Both the position numbers and the translations under genes were made by a program. Below, piece by piece: positions 1 through 9,387 of a DNA stretch of 64,000 bases; the stretch's first letter is position 1, and the number at the start of each line of letters is the position of its first letter. Origin of the DNA: an uncultured Erythrobacter sp. (GTDB lineage: Bacteria; Pseudomonadota; Alphaproteobacteria; Sphingomonadales; Sphingomonadaceae); assembly GCA_947501005.1 (NCBI GenBank), contig CANMTU010000001.1:2907201-2971200 (forward strand), written 5' to 3'. The notes under the pieces were generated by a model. That model did no database searches. It was not told where the DNA came from and saw nothing but the letters and a program-made list of their open reading frames with translations.

Positions 1-36
1 CTGGCAAGCGGGTGCAATTCTGCTACCTGTCCCCCG

Positions 37-1359
37 GTGACACCCTTTCCCTGGATCGACCTTTTCGTCATCGCCGGCCTCATCCTGCTCAACGGCGTCT
101 TCGCCATGAGCGAGCTGGCGATCGTCTCGGCCCGCACGGCGCAATTGCAATCGGCCAGCCAGAAGGGCAGCGCCGGGGCAGAGGTCGCGCTGGGGCTGGC
201 CGCCGATCCGGGCAAGTTTCTCTCGACGGTGCAGATCGGCATCACCCTGATCGGGATCATCGCCGGTGCCTATTCCGGCGCAAGTCTCGGCGGGCCGGTC
301 GGTGAGCGTCTTGCGAGCGTCGGCGTCCCGGCGGAATGGGCACCCGAAGCTGGATTTGCGCTGGTCATCGCGCTGACGACCTATTTCAACCTCGTGATCG
401 GGGAACTCGTGCCCAAGCAGGTCGCGCTGCGTGTCGCGGTGCCGATCGCGATCCTGATGGCGCGCCCGATGGCCCTGCTGGCTAGAGTCGCCGCGCCGCT
501 GGTCTGGTTGCTCAACACCTCGTCGGGCGCACTGATCCGGCTGCTCGGCGTGCGGCCCGCCGGCCAGAGCTCGGTCAGTGCGGAAGAACTGCACATGCTG
601 TTCGCCGAGGCGACGCGGCACGGCGTGATCGAACACGAACAGCACCAGATGCTGGCGGGCGTGGTGCGGCTGGCGCAGCGGCCCGTCCGCGAAGTGATGA
701 CCCCGCGAACCGAAGTCGACTGGCTCGACCTCGATGCGGACGAGGAGGCCCTGCGGACGGCGATCGAATCGACCCCGCATTCCCTCCTGCCGGTCGCGCA
801 GGGCACGGCCGACAAGGTGGTCGGGATCGTCAAGGTGCGCGACATTCTGGCGGCGCAGGTCGCGGGCGCACCGATCCGGCTCGAGGCGATGATGAAGAAG
901 GCCGAGGTCGTTCCCGACCAGCTCGACGCGGTCGATGCCCTGCGCGTCCTGCAGCAGGCCGAGATCCCGATGGCGATGGTGCACGACGAATACGGCCATC
1001 TCGACGGGATCGTCACCCCGGTCGACCTGCTGATGGCGCTGGTGGGCGATTTCGCCAGCGATCAGGACCCGGACGATGCGCCCGGTATCGTCGAGCGCGA
1101 GAACGGCTCGCTGCTCATTTCCGGGTCGCTATCGGCCGATGTTCTCGCCGATCGCCTGTCGCTGCATTACGGGGACGACCGCGAATTCGCGACCGCCGCC
1201 GGCTTCGCCCTCGCCGTGCTCAAGAAACTGCCGCAGGAAGGCGAGTATTTCGAAGAGCAGGGCTGGCGCTTCGAAGTGGTCGACATGGACGGGCGCCGGA
1301 TCGACAAATTGCTCGTCGAGGCGGTCGACCCGCCGCAGCAGAACGCGGGCGCGGAGTAG
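37..1359 (+). CDS. CNNM/CorC-HlyC family membrane protein
   Basis: Membrane protein of the hemolysin-C/CorC (CNNM) family, linked in relatives to Mg2+/Co2+ efflux or homeostasis. The first ~150 residues hold four hydrophobic segments of a DUF21 domain, beginning with WIDLFVIAGLILLNGVFAMS. A CBS pair follows (about 215-340, including REVMTPRTEVDW and GIVTPVDLLMALVGD), and then a C-terminal CorC/HlyC domain (about 355-430). The length of 440 aa is typical. The start is a GTG giving MTPFPWIDLF, chosen because the first membrane segment begins right after it. It lies only 36 bases into the window, so an upstream start cannot be excluded. It converges on the DUF3035 gene. Confidence 0.88.
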   Translation: MTPFPWIDLFVIAGLILLNGVFAMSELAIVSARTAQLQSASQKGSAGAEVALGLAADPGKFLSTVQIGITLIGIIAGAYSGASLGGPVGERLASVGVPAEWAPEAGFALVIALTTYFNLVIGELVPKQVALRVAVPIAILMARPMALLARVAAPLVWLLNTSSGALIRLLGVRPAGQSSVSAEELHMLFAEATRHGVIEHEQHQMLAGVVRLAQRPVREVMTPRTEVDWLDLDADEEALRTAIESTPHSLLPVAQGTADKVVGIVKVRDILAAQVAGAPIRLEAMMKKAEVVPDQLDAVDALRVLQQAEIPMAMVHDEYGHLDGIVTPVDLLMALVGDFASDQDPDDAPGIVERENGSLLISGSLSADVLADRLSLHYGDDREFATAAGFALAVLKKLPQEGEYFEEQGWRFEVVDMDGRRIDKLLVEAVDPPQQNAGAE

Positions 1360-1395
1360 TCGACGCGCGCCCTGGCCGCAGCCGGGGCAAGCGCT

Positions 1396-1806
1396 TCAAT
1401 TGGGAATGGTCGCCTGCGCGCTCGCGCCGTCGCCCTCTGGCGCGGCCACGATATCGCGCGTAACCCGGCCCTTGGCGACCGTATTGGTCCCGGCATCGCC
1501 CGCGCCGCTGCGGATGCCCGGATCGGCGGCGCCGGCCCGGTCGATCACGCCGCTTTCCACGCCGCTGCGCTGCGCCGGACCGCCGAACAACACGTCGAGC
1601 GCCTGATCCGAAGCCGTGCCTTCCGTGGGGCGCGGTGCGCCGGGGGCAGGCGGCACGAGGTTGAAATCGGGCGGCACCACAAGCGGCGCCTGCCGCTGCA
1701 CCGCGAATTCATCGGGCCGCTCGCGGTTGAGGAAGCCCCCGCTGCCGCAACCGGCAAGCGAGGCGGCGGACCCTGCGACGAGGGCGAGGCGGGTAAGGGT
1801 GTTCAT
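1396..1806 (-). CDS. DUF3035 lipoprotein (BamF-like)
   Basis: Small 136-aa lipoprotein. The N terminus is a lipoprotein signal with the lipobox LAGC around residue 20. The rest is Pro/Ala/Gly-rich with a conserved-looking PDEFAVQRQAPLVVPPDFNL stretch, which I associate with the alphaproteobacterial DUF3035 family (called BamF in Caulobacter; from memory). The gene would be an outer-membrane lipoprotein possibly linked to beta-barrel assembly. Its ATG overlaps the lspA stop in an ATGA, and lspA (the lipoprotein signal peptidase) would process it. The ORF track shows a longer 292-aa frame; the upstream part is a shadow of lspA. Confidence 0.8.
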   Translation of the reverse strand: MNTLTRLALVAGSAASLAGCGSGGFLNRERPDEFAVQRQAPLVVPPDFNLVPPAPGAPRPTEGTASDQALDVLFGGPAQRSGVESGVIDRAGAADPGIRSGAGDAGTNTVAKGRVTRDIVAAPEGDGASAQATIPN

Positions 1807-2342
1807 AGCTTGGTCTCCGCGGGGTCGGCCGGTTTGCCCTGCACCACATGGTCGGCGTCCTTGTCGCGCATCAGGAACGCGCGGGCAAGAATGACGACGA
1901 CACCAATGGTGATCGCGGCATCGGCGATATTGAAGATGAGGAACGGGCGAAACTCGCCGAAATGCAGATCGGCGTAATCGATCACGTAACCGAGTTCGAA
2001 CCGGTCCCTGATATTTCCGAGCGCCCCTCCCAGGATCAGCGCCAGGCCGAGAATATCGCCGAGCTTGCTTTCGCGCAGCATCCAGATGTTGACGACGAGG
2101 GCGATACCGGCCGTGACCAGCACCAGCAGCCAGCGCGCTTCCATGCTGGTCGCCTCGAACATGCCGAGCGAAACGCCGAAATTCTGCGTCCACCGCAGGT
2201 CGAAGAAGGGCAGCAGGTCGATCACCCCGCGATCGCGCAGGCGCAGCGTCCAGGTGACGTGCCACTTCACCCACTGGTCCACGGCGAAGATGACGAGCGC
2301 GAGCGCGAGCCCGATCACCCGGTTGCGCGCGGCGAGGCTCAT
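1803..2342 (-). CDS. lspA: Signal peptidase II (prolipoprotein signal peptidase)
   Basis: Inner-membrane aspartyl peptidase that cleaves diacylated prolipoproteins, 179 aa. It has four hydrophobic segments and both signature blocks with the catalytic aspartates: LILGGALGNIRDRF and FNIADAAITIG. The start at MSLAARN is chosen because it overlaps the ileS stop in an ATGA and restores the usual family length; the longer track frame is ileS shadow. It sits between ileS and the DUF3035 lipoprotein, the usual proteobacterial order. Confidence 0.95.
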   Translation of the reverse strand: MSLAARNRVIGLALALVIFAVDQWVKWHVTWTLRLRDRGVIDLLPFFDLRWTQNFGVSLGMFEATSMEARWLLVLVTAGIALVVNIWMLRESKLGDILGLALILGGALGNIRDRFELGYVIDYADLHFGEFRPFLIFNIADAAITIGVVVILARAFLMRDKDADHVVQGKPADPAETKL

Positions 2343-5257
2343 GCGGCGGCGTCCAATTCGGCCACCGCGCTTTCGCAGCGGTCGCACAGCGCGCCGTCCT
2401 CCGGCACGGAGGGCAACAGGCGCCAGCAGCGGCCGCATTTGGCCTCCGAAGAACGGGTGACGGTCACCGTGTCGCTATCGGAGCGGGTGACTGACGCGGT
2501 GATGAACAGTTCGGCGAGGTCCGCATCGCTGAACCCTTCCGGCACGGCGGCAGCGGGGACGGTGACGGCGGCCTCGTTGCTAGAGCGGATGGTCTTGTCG
2601 CGCCGCAGCGGCTCGATCGCCTCGGTCACCCGCTCGCGCAATTCGCGCAGGCGTGCCCAGCGCGCGCCGTCGGCGGTGACGCCGGGCACTTGCGGCCATT
2701 CGAGCAGGTGGACGCTGCCGCCCCCCTCGACATCGGCCGGATAGCGCGTGGTCCATACCTCCTCCGCCGTGAACACCAGCACCGGCGCGGCATAGCGGAC
2801 CAGCGAGTGAAACAGGATATCGAGCACGGTGCGGTAGGCGTTGCGGCGAGTCGAATCCGGCCCGTCGCAATAGAGCGCGTCCTTGCGGATATCGAAGAAG
2901 AAGGCCGAAAGGTCCTCGTTGCAGAAATCGACGAGGCTGCGGATATAGGCGTCGAAATCATAGGTCTCGATCGCGGCGCGCAGCTTGCCGTCGAGCTCGG
3001 CGAGCAGGGCGAGGATATAGACCTCCAGCTCCGGAATCTCGCCCGCATCGCCCATGTCGCCCACGAACCCGTCGAGCGCGCCGAGCAGATAGCGGAAGGT
3101 GTTGCGCAGGCGGCGATACTGGTCACCGACACCCTTGAGGATCTCATCCCCGATCCGGTGATCCTCGGTGTAGTCGACCGAGAGGGCCCACAGGCGAATG
3201 ATGTCGGCCCCGTATTGCTCCATGATCTTGAGCGGATCGATGGTGTTGCCGAGGCTCTTCGACATCTTCTTGCCGTCGCTCGCCATGGTGAAGCCGTGAG
3301 TCAGCACGGCGTCATAGGGCGCGCGGCCGCGGGTGGCGCAGCTTTCGAGCAGGGAGGACTGGAACCAGCCGCGATGCTGATCGCTGCCTTCGAGATAGAG
3401 ATCGGCAGGCCAGCGCAGCGCCGGCCAGCGCCCGCTTTCCAGCGTGAAGGCATGGGTGCAGCCGCTGTCGAACCACACGTCGAGAATGTCGGTGACCATC
3501 TCGAATTCTTGCCCGTCGTGGTCCGCGCCGAGGAATTCGGCCTTGCGGCTTTCCACCCACGCATCGACCCCGTCCTGCCGGATCGCCTCGACCACGCGGG
3601 CATTCACCGACGGGTCTTGCAAATAGCTGCCGTCGGGCCGCACGAACAGCGTGATCGGCACGCCCCAGGCGCGCTGGCGGCTGAGCACCCAGTCGGGCCG
3701 CCCCTCGACCATCGAGCCGATGCGGCGGCGGCCTTTTTCGGGATAGAACTTCACCCGCTCGATTTCGGCGAGGGCGCGCTCCCTCAACGTCATCCCAGCG
3801 GATGCTGGGATTTGGTCGTGGCCGGGAGAGACCCCAGCATTCGCTGGGGTGACGGCTAAAGGCTTGTCCATCGGCACGAACCATTGCGGCGTGCAGCGGT
3901 AGATGATCTTCGCTTTCGAGCGCCACGAATGCGGGTAGGAATGCTGATAGTCGTCGGAGGCCGAAAGCAGCGCGCCCGCCTCGCGCAAATCCGAGCAGAT
4001 CGGGCCATCGGGCGCATTGAAGGGCTTGTTGATGACGCTGCGCCGCCGCTCATCCGATCCGCCCAGCCACGGCCAGTCGTCGCGATAGCGCCCGTCGTCC
4101 ATCACCGCGAAGACCGGCTCGATCCCGTATTCGCGGCACAGCAGGAAATCGTCCTCGCCATGGTCGGGCGACATGTGGACGAGGCCCGTACCGCTGTCGG
4201 TGGTGACGAAATCGCCGGGCAGCATGGGGCGCGGCTTGGCGTAGAACCCGCCGAGGTGGTGCATCGGGTGGCGGGCGAGGGTGCCGGCTAGATCGGAGCC
4301 TTTGCCTGACCACTCATCGAGATTTACCAAAGTCTGGTTCGTCTCACGCAGACGGTTGTTCAAATCTGCGATGATAGCTTTGTCGTCTGCTATCAGAACG
4401 GCGTTGCCTTCGCCTTCTACATAATGCGCATCAGTCAATTCTGAGCGATTGATAGGCAATGGTTGGACGCGAAAAACACGATATTTGTGCTCCGGCCCAT
4501 AAGCCAAAGCCTGATTGACCGGGATCGTCCACGGCGTGGTCGTCCAGATTACCGCATGCGCGCCGACCAGTTCCTTAATCGGCGATTCCACGATCTCGAA
4601 CGCCACGTCGATCTGGGTCGAGGTGATGTCCTCGTACTCGACCTCCGCCTCGGCCAGCGCGGTTTCTTCCACTGGCGACCACATCACCGGCTTCGAGCCG
4701 CGATAGAGGTTGCCGGCTTCGGCGAACTTCATCAGCTCGGCCACGATGGTCGCCTCGCTGTCGAACTGCATCGTCAGGTAGGGATTGTCGAAATCCGCCA
4801 TCAAACCGAGGCGCTTCAACTGGTCGCGCTGCACATCGACCCACTTGGCGGCGTATTCGCGGCATTCCTGCCGGAACTCGGCCGGCGGCACCTCTTTCTT
4901 GTCGCGCTTCTTCTTGCGGTACTGCTCTTCGACCTTCCATTCGATCGGCAGGCCGTGGCAGTCCCAGCCGGGCACGAAGGGCGCATCCTTGCCGAGCAGG
5001 GTCTGGCTGCGCACCACCATGTCCTTCAGGATGCGGTTCAGCGCGTGGCCGATATGCATGTCGCCATTGGCATAGGGCGGGCCGTCATGGAGGATGAACG
5101 TCTCGCGCCCCTCGCGCGCCGCGCGCAACTGCTCGTACAGTCCTTCGTCCTGCCAGCGCGCGAGAATGCCCGGCTCCTTCTGCGGAAGGCCGGCTTTCAT
5201 CGGGAAATCGGTCTTCGGCAGGAAGACCGTGTCTTTGTAGTCGCGCTGTTCTGACAT
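2339..5257 (-). CDS. ileS: Isoleucine-tRNA ligase
   Basis: Class I aminoacyl-tRNA synthetase charging tRNA-Ile, 972 aa. Visible landmarks are the HIGH-type motif (GDMHIGHALNRILKDM), the editing domain WTTTPWTIPVNQA, the KMSKS loop (SDGKKMSKSLGNTI) and a C-terminal zinc-ribbon (CGRCWRLL ... CDRC). Two oddities: residues around 470-492 come from an in-frame palindromic repeat (separate entry), and bases about 4300-4520 are only ~48% G+C against ~65% around them. The reading frame is intact through both. It lies in the ribF-ileS-lspA order. Confidence 0.97.
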   Translation of the reverse strand: MSEQRDYKDTVFLPKTDFPMKAGLPQKEPGILARWQDEGLYEQLRAAREGRETFILHDGPPYANGDMHIGHALNRILKDMVVRSQTLLGKDAPFVPGWDCHGLPIEWKVEEQYRKKKRDKKEVPPAEFRQECREYAAKWVDVQRDQLKRLGLMADFDNPYLTMQFDSEATIVAELMKFAEAGNLYRGSKPVMWSPVEETALAEAEVEYEDITSTQIDVAFEIVESPIKELVGAHAVIWTTTPWTIPVNQALAYGPEHKYRVFRVQPLPINRSELTDAHYVEGEGNAVLIADDKAIIADLNNRLRETNQTLVNLDEWSGKGSDLAGTLARHPMHHLGGFYAKPRPMLPGDFVTTDSGTGLVHMSPDHGEDDFLLCREYGIEPVFAVMDDGRYRDDWPWLGGSDERRRSVINKPFNAPDGPICSDLREAGALLSASDDYQHSYPHSWRSKAKIIYRCTPQWFVPMDKPLAVTPANAGVSPGHDQIPASAGMTLRERALAEIERVKFYPEKGRRRIGSMVEGRPDWVLSRQRAWGVPITLFVRPDGSYLQDPSVNARVVEAIRQDGVDAWVESRKAEFLGADHDGQEFEMVTDILDVWFDSGCTHAFTLESGRWPALRWPADLYLEGSDQHRGWFQSSLLESCATRGRAPYDAVLTHGFTMASDGKKMSKSLGNTIDPLKIMEQYGADIIRLWALSVDYTEDHRIGDEILKGVGDQYRRLRNTFRYLLGALDGFVGDMGDAGEIPELEVYILALLAELDGKLRAAIETYDFDAYIRSLVDFCNEDLSAFFFDIRKDALYCDGPDSTRRNAYRTVLDILFHSLVRYAAPVLVFTAEEVWTTRYPADVEGGGSVHLLEWPQVPGVTADGARWARLRELRERVTEAIEPLRRDKTIRSSNEAAVTVPAAAVPEGFSDADLAELFITASVTRSDSDTVTVTRSSEAKCGRCWRLLPSVPEDGALCDRCESAVAELDAAA
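3789..3853. repeat. Palindromic repeat inserted in frame inside ileS
   Basis: Two 22-bp arms (3789-3810 and 3832-3853) are inverted copies matching at 19 of 22 positions, with a 21-base spacer. The left arm contains CATCCCAGCGGATGCTGGGA. Translated with ileS it gives TPANAGVS and IPASAGMT, a peptide style I recognise from small palindromic elements common in proteobacterial genomes. It adds about 22 codons between the editing and catalytic halves without breaking the frame. Confidence 0.85.
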
Positions 5258-5308
5258 ATTGCCGCGCGCCTTAGCCGCTTGGCGGCGCGCTGCAAAGAGA
5301 TGTGACGG

Positions 5309-6241
5309 TCAGCCTCGCGCCAACAGCCGCCGCGCCTCGGCGCAATCGCGCTCCATTTGCGCGGTCAGCGCGTCGAGACTGTCGAACTTCGCCTCGCCGC
5401 GCAGGAAATGATGGAAGGCGACCTCGATCTCCTGTCCGTAGAGATCGCCGGAAAAGTCGAAGAAATAAGGTTCGAGCAATTCCTTGGGCGGCTCGAATTG
5501 CGGGCGCACGCCGATATTGGCCGCGCCCTGCAATTCCGCGCCGGTCGCGAGGATGCGGCCCGTCACGGCGTAAATGCCGTATTGTGGGCGCAGATAGGAT
5601 TCGAGCGTCAGATTGGCGGTGGGATAACCGATGGCGCGTCCGCGCTTGTCGCCATGTTCGACCACGCCGCGAATGGCGAAGGGGCGAGTGAGCAGGCGCG
5701 CAGCCTCCTGCGGATCGCCCTGGCGCAAGGCATCGCGCACCCGGCTGGAGCTGACCGGCGTGCCCCCGTCCATCACCGGCGGCACGGTGCGCGCCGCGAT
5801 GCCCGCCTGTTGTCCAAGCGTTTCCAGCACCTCGCGATTGCCGCCGCGACCCTTGCCGAAGGTAAAATCCTCGCCCGTCACCACGCCCGCCGCGCCGAGC
5901 CGTTCGCCGAGCAGGCCGAGCACGAACTCCTCCGCCGTGGTGTTGGCCAGTGCGGCGTCGAAATGGAACACCAGCATCGCGGTCGCCCCTGCGGCGAGGT
6001 AGAGCTCCTGCCGCTGCTCCAGCGTGGTCAGGCGAAACGGTTCGGCATCCGGGCGGAAATAGCGCACCGGATGCGGATCGAAGGTCGCGATGATCGAGGG
6101 GCGGCCCTCCGCATGCGCCCATTCAATCGCCTCGCGCGCCACCGCCTGATGCCCGAGATGGAACCCGTCGAAATTGCCGAGCGCGACGATCGCACCGCGC
6201 AAGGGCGGCGAGAGCGGCTCGCGGTGGTCGAGGAACCTCAT
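5309..6241 (-). CDS. ribF: Bifunctional riboflavin kinase/FMN adenylyltransferase
   Basis: Makes FMN from riboflavin and then FAD, 310 aa. The N-terminal FAD synthetase part shows GNFDGFHLGHQ (nucleotidyltransferase HxGH-type) and SSSRVRDALRQGD. The C-terminal riboflavin kinase part shows GDKRGRAIGYPTANL and YGIYAV. The start MRFLDHREPL was chosen because its ATG overlaps the folA stop (ATGA); the longer track ORF adds an out-of-family leader. It lies 51 bases upstream of ileS, the classical ribF-ileS pairing. Confidence 0.95.
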   Translation of the reverse strand: MRFLDHREPLSPPLRGAIVALGNFDGFHLGHQAVAREAIEWAHAEGRPSIIATFDPHPVRYFRPDAEPFRLTTLEQRQELYLAAGATAMLVFHFDAALANTTAEEFVLGLLGERLGAAGVVTGEDFTFGKGRGGNREVLETLGQQAGIAARTVPPVMDGGTPVSSSRVRDALRQGDPQEAARLLTRPFAIRGVVEHGDKRGRAIGYPTANLTLESYLRPQYGIYAVTGRILATGAELQGAANIGVRPQFEPPKELLEPYFFDFSGDLYGQEIEVAFHHFLRGEAKFDSLDALTAQMERDCAEARRLLARG

Positions 6242-6741
6242 GCCGATGCCGCGCCGATGCGGCGATAGGTGAGGAAGGAGTAGGCGGGGGCATCCCCTTC
6301 TGCGGCAAAGTCCGCCTGCGCCGCACTGTCCCATTCCGGGCCGAGCGCGGGCATGAAAACGTCGCCGTCGAAATCAGCGTGGATCTGGGTGAGTTCGACC
6401 CGGTCCGATCGCGGCAGGAACACATCGAAGATCGCCGCCCCGCCGATCACCGCGATCTCGCCCTTATCGTTGCCTTCACCGGCCCGCGCCAGCGCCTCGT
6501 CCACCGAGCGGACATGCTCGGCGCCCTGCGAATCCCACCGTTCGCGCCGGGTGAGGACGATGTGGCGGCGTCCGGGCAGGAGGCCGGGCAGACTTTCGAA
6601 GGTCTTGCGGCCCATGATCATCGGCTTGCCCATCGTGAGCTGCTTGAACCGCTTGAGATCGGCGGGCAGGTGCCAGGGCAGGATGCCGTTCCGGCCGATG
6701 GCGCCGTTGGCGGCCCGCGCATAGATGCAGAACACGCTCAT
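6238..6741 (-). CDS. folA: Dihydrofolate reductase
   Basis: NADPH-dependent reduction of dihydrofolate to tetrahydrofolate, 167 aa, the usual bacterial size. Recognisable blocks are NGAIGRNGILPWHLPADL (substrate pocket), MGRKTFESLPGLLPGR (NADPH binding) and IAVIGGAAIFDVFLPRSD. It overlaps purK upstream and ribF downstream by four bases each, so it is translationally coupled within a folate/purine/flavin run. Confidence 0.95.
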   Translation of the reverse strand: MSVFCIYARAANGAIGRNGILPWHLPADLKRFKQLTMGKPMIMGRKTFESLPGLLPGRRHIVLTRRERWDSQGAEHVRSVDEALARAGEGNDKGEIAVIGGAAIFDVFLPRSDRVELTQIHADFDGDVFMPALGPEWDSAAQADFAAEGDAPAYSFLTYRRIGAASA

Positions 6742-7796
6742 GCTCGCGTCAGCCGGGTGACGTGGCCCATCTTGCGCCCCTCGCGGATGTCACGCTTGCC
6801 GTAATCGTGGAGGTGGGTGTCGCCGGTACCCAGCAAAGTGTGCGCAGTCTCGATATCGGCGCCAAGGATGTTGTGCATCTCGACTTTGCCGGCGACGGTC
6901 CGCGTGTCGCCCAGCGGCAGGCCGGCGACGGCGCGGATGTGGTTCTCGAACTGGCTGGTGGCCGCGCCCTCGATCGTCCAGTGGCCCGAATTGTGGACGC
7001 GGGGGGCCATCTCGTTGAACACCGGTCCATCGGCCGTGGCGAAGAATTCCAGCGTCAGCACGCCGACATAGCCGAGCCTGTCCGCGACCTTCTCCGCCAA
7101 TTCCCGGGCCTCGCCGATTTGCGCCGCGATCTGCGGCCCGGCGGGGTGGCGCGAGGCGGAGAGGATACCGCCCTGGTGGACGTTGCGGGTGGAATCCCAC
7201 ACCCGCATCTCACCATCCTGCCCGCGCACCAGCACGACCGAGAATTCCGCCGCGAACGTCACGAAGCCTTCGAGGATCGTCGGCGCATCGGGCAGGTCGA
7301 GCGCGGCCGCGTCGTCCGCCGAATGGAGGCGCCACTGGCCCTTGCCGTCATAGCCGTCGCGCCGGGTCTTGAGGATGGCGGGGGTGCCGATGGTTGCCAG
7401 CGCGGCGTCGAGATCGGCGCGGCTGTCGATCGGCGCATAGGGTGCGGTCCGCCCGCCCAGATCTTCGACGAAACGCTTTTCGTGCAACCGGTCCTGCGCG
7501 GTTTCGAGTGCGGCGGGCGGCGGGAAGATGCGGCCTTGCGGCATGGCGCGGGCGGAGGCGACGGGCACGTTCTCGAACTCCCACGTCACGACGTCGCAGC
7601 GGGCTGCGAAATCGGCGAGCGCGACTTCATCGTCCCACGCGGCGGTCACGAACTCGGCGCAGAGCGGCGCGGCGACGTTGTCGCCCTCCGGCGCATAACC
7701 GATGCAGCGATAGCCGAGCGGAGCCGCCGCCGCCGCCATCATCCGGCCAAGCTGCCCGCCGCCGAATATGCCGATAGTGGAACCGCGTTTCAGCAA
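6738..7796 (-). CDS. purK: 5-(carboxyamino)imidazole ribonucleotide synthase
   Basis: ATP-grasp enzyme that carboxylates AIR to N5-CAIR in purine synthesis, 352 aa. The N terminus IGIFGGGQLGRMMAAAA is the family hallmark. ATP-grasp segments ILKTRRDGYDGKGQ and FNEMAPRVHNSGHWT are present. The next enzyme, purE, lies upstream with a 134-base gap, so the pair probably shares a transcript. It overlaps folA by four bases. Confidence 0.95.
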   Translation of the reverse strand: MLKRGSTIGIFGGGQLGRMMAAAAAPLGYRCIGYAPEGDNVAAPLCAEFVTAAWDDEVALADFAARCDVVTWEFENVPVASARAMPQGRIFPPPAALETAQDRLHEKRFVEDLGGRTAPYAPIDSRADLDAALATIGTPAILKTRRDGYDGKGQWRLHSADDAAALDLPDAPTILEGFVTFAAEFSVVLVRGQDGEMRVWDSTRNVHQGGILSASRHPAGPQIAAQIGEARELAEKVADRLGYVGVLTLEFFATADGPVFNEMAPRVHNSGHWTIEGAATSQFENHIRAVAGLPLGDTRTVAGKVEMHNILGADIETAHTLLGTGDTHLHDYGKRDIREGRKMGHVTRLTRA

Positions 7797-7930
7797 GGCT
7801 GTCTCATCCTCCGTTCGCCCCGGGCTTGCCTGGGGCTGCTGTTCTTTCGGGGCTGGCGTTAGTAGGACGGGCAGGGCTTCGGCAAGGCTGGCCCGAATGG
7901 AGTTTCGGATTGCTTCGCGTTATTCGCGCG

Positions 7931-8413
7931 TCAATCCGCCGGCCGGTCCGCCACCCCGGCGCTGCGCGCCTGCCGCCATGCCTTCAGCCGCTGTGCAAGC
8001 GCCGCATCGGCATTGGCCAAGATCGCGGCGGCGAGCAGGCCGGCATTGGTCGCACCCGCCTCGCCGATCGCCAGCGTGCCGACCGGCACCCCGGCGGGCA
8101 TCTGCACGATGGACAGCAGGCTGTCCTGCCCCGACAGCGCTTTCGACTGCACCGGCACGCCCAGCACCGGGATATGCGTCAGCGCAGCGATCATGCCGGG
8201 CAGATGCGCCGCGCCGCCGGCGCCCGCGATGATGACGTGGATACCCTCGCCCTCGGCCGCACGCGCGAACTCGTACATCCGGTCGGGCGTGCGGTGGGCC
8301 GAGACGATCCGCACATCCGCCTCGACCGCCAGTTCGGCCAGCACGTCGGCGGCGCAACGCATGGTCGGCCAGTCGGACTGGCTGCCCATCACCACGGCGA
8401 CTCGTCCGGCCAT
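7931..8413 (-). CDS. purE: N5-carboxyaminoimidazole ribonucleotide mutase
   Basis: Converts N5-CAIR to CAIR, the step after PurK. 160 aa starting [18 protein letters not shown], with the class I PurE signatures GSQSDWP and SAHRTPDRM, and [11 protein letters not shown]. The track lists only a longer frame (7931..9064); its upstream part is the shadow of gpmA. The true ATG lies two bases after the gpmA stop. Confidence 0.95.
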   Translation of the reverse strand: MAGRVAVVMGSQSDWPTMRCAADVLAELAVEADVRIVSAHRTPDRMYEFARAAEGEGIHVIIAGAGGAAHLPGMIAALTHIPVLGVPVQSKALSGQDSLLSIVQMPAGVPVGTLAIGEAGATNAGLLAAAILANADAALAQRLKAWRQARSAGVADRPAD

Positions 8414-8415
8414 GC

Positions 8416-9102
8416 TCAGCTGTCCTTGAGGTAGTAGCGCGTCCCCACCACCCGATCGCCTTCGAACTCGTAGATGATCGGCTGGCCGGTCGGGATCTCG
8501 AGGCCGGTGATCTCGTCGTCCGAGATGTTCGACAGGTGCTTCACCAGCGCGCGCAGGCTGTTGCCGTGCGCCGAGATGATGACCGTCTCGCCCTTGGCCA
8601 GTTCGGGCAGGATTTCGTTTTCCCAGTAGGGCAGCACCCGCTCCACCGTCAGCTTGAGGCTTTCGGCGGCGGGCACGTCGATCCCGGCATAGCGCGGGTC
8701 GTTCGCCAGATCGAACTCGCTGCCGCTTTCCAGCGACGGCGGCGGCACGTCGTAGCTGCGGCGCCAGATATGCACTTGCTCGTCGCCGTGCCTGTCGCGC
8801 GTCTGCTGCTTGTCGAGCCCGGTGAGGCCGCCATAATGCCGCTCGTTCAGATGCCAGTCGCGGCGGACCGGAATCCAGAGCCGGTCGCATTCTTCCAGCG
8901 CGATGTTCATCGTCTTGATCGCGCGTTTCTGCACGCTGGTGAAGGCAAGCGTGGGCAGCACGCCCCGTTCCTTCAGCAGGCGGCCCGCCTCCTGCGCTTC
9001 CGCGACGCCCTTTTCGGTCACGTCGACGTCCCACCAGCCGGTGAAGCGGTTGGCGAGGTTCCATTCGCTCTGGCCGTGGCGGATAAGGATCAGTTTGGTC
9101 AT
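8416..9102 (-). CDS. gpmA: 2,3-bisphosphoglycerate-dependent phosphoglycerate mutase
   Basis: Glycolytic interconversion of 3- and 2-phosphoglycerate, 228 aa. The histidine phosphatase signature [20 protein letters not shown] carries the phosphohistidine, and the second catalytic region is [18 protein letters not shown]. It is the first clear gene of the gpmA-purE-purK-folA-ribF-ileS-lspA minus-strand run. A GGAG-type ribosome site precedes the ATG. Confidence 0.95.
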   Translation of the reverse strand: MTKLILIRHGQSEWNLANRFTGWWDVDVTEKGVAEAQEAGRLLKERGVLPTLAFTSVQKRAIKTMNIALEECDRLWIPVRRDWHLNERHYGGLTGLDKQQTRDRHGDEQVHIWRRSYDVPPPSLESGSEFDLANDPRYAGIDVPAAESLKLTVERVLPYWENEILPELAKGETVIISAHGNSLRALVKHLSNISDDEITGLEIPTGQPIIYEFEGDRVVGTRYYLKDS

Positions 9103-9136
9103 GAAGTCTCCGAAGGAGGGCGGGGAGCGGCGGGGG

Positions 9137-9277
9137 TTAGCTCTCGTCGCCCGGTTTGGAAAGCGCGCCGTCCGATTCGGTCAGCGCGCGGGTCTGCGAT
9201 TTGCGGCGGCGCAGGTTCTCGCGCAGCTTGGCGGCGAGGCGTTCCTCGCGCGTGGGGGTGCCATTTTCAGCGGTCAT
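9137..9277 (-). CDS. Small conserved basic protein
   Basis: Predicted 46-aa protein starting [20 protein letters not shown], followed by an arginine-rich [10 protein letters not shown] stretch. I recall similar short, charged proteins downstream of tRNA or upstream of gpmA in sphingomonads, but no function is known to me. The longer 69-aa frame from 9346 is possible, but its N-terminal part looks unrelated. No strong ribosome site is visible. Confidence 0.5.
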   Translation of the reverse strand: MTAENGTPTREERLAAKLRENLRRRKSQTRALTESDGALSKPGDES

Positions 9278-9387
9278 GCGTTTGCTTTCGCCAAAATCAC
9301 GCGCCGCTTCAAGCGAGAAGGTTGACTTTGTCGAGGCCTGCGCCAATAGCGCGCGCCTTCACCCCGCGGGCTTTCGCGGCGGTCGTT

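Noticed and set aside
2690-3859. 389-codon plus-strand ORF inside ileS
   Set aside because: Antisense shadow of ileS: Glu/Val/Ala-rich with no recognisable domain.
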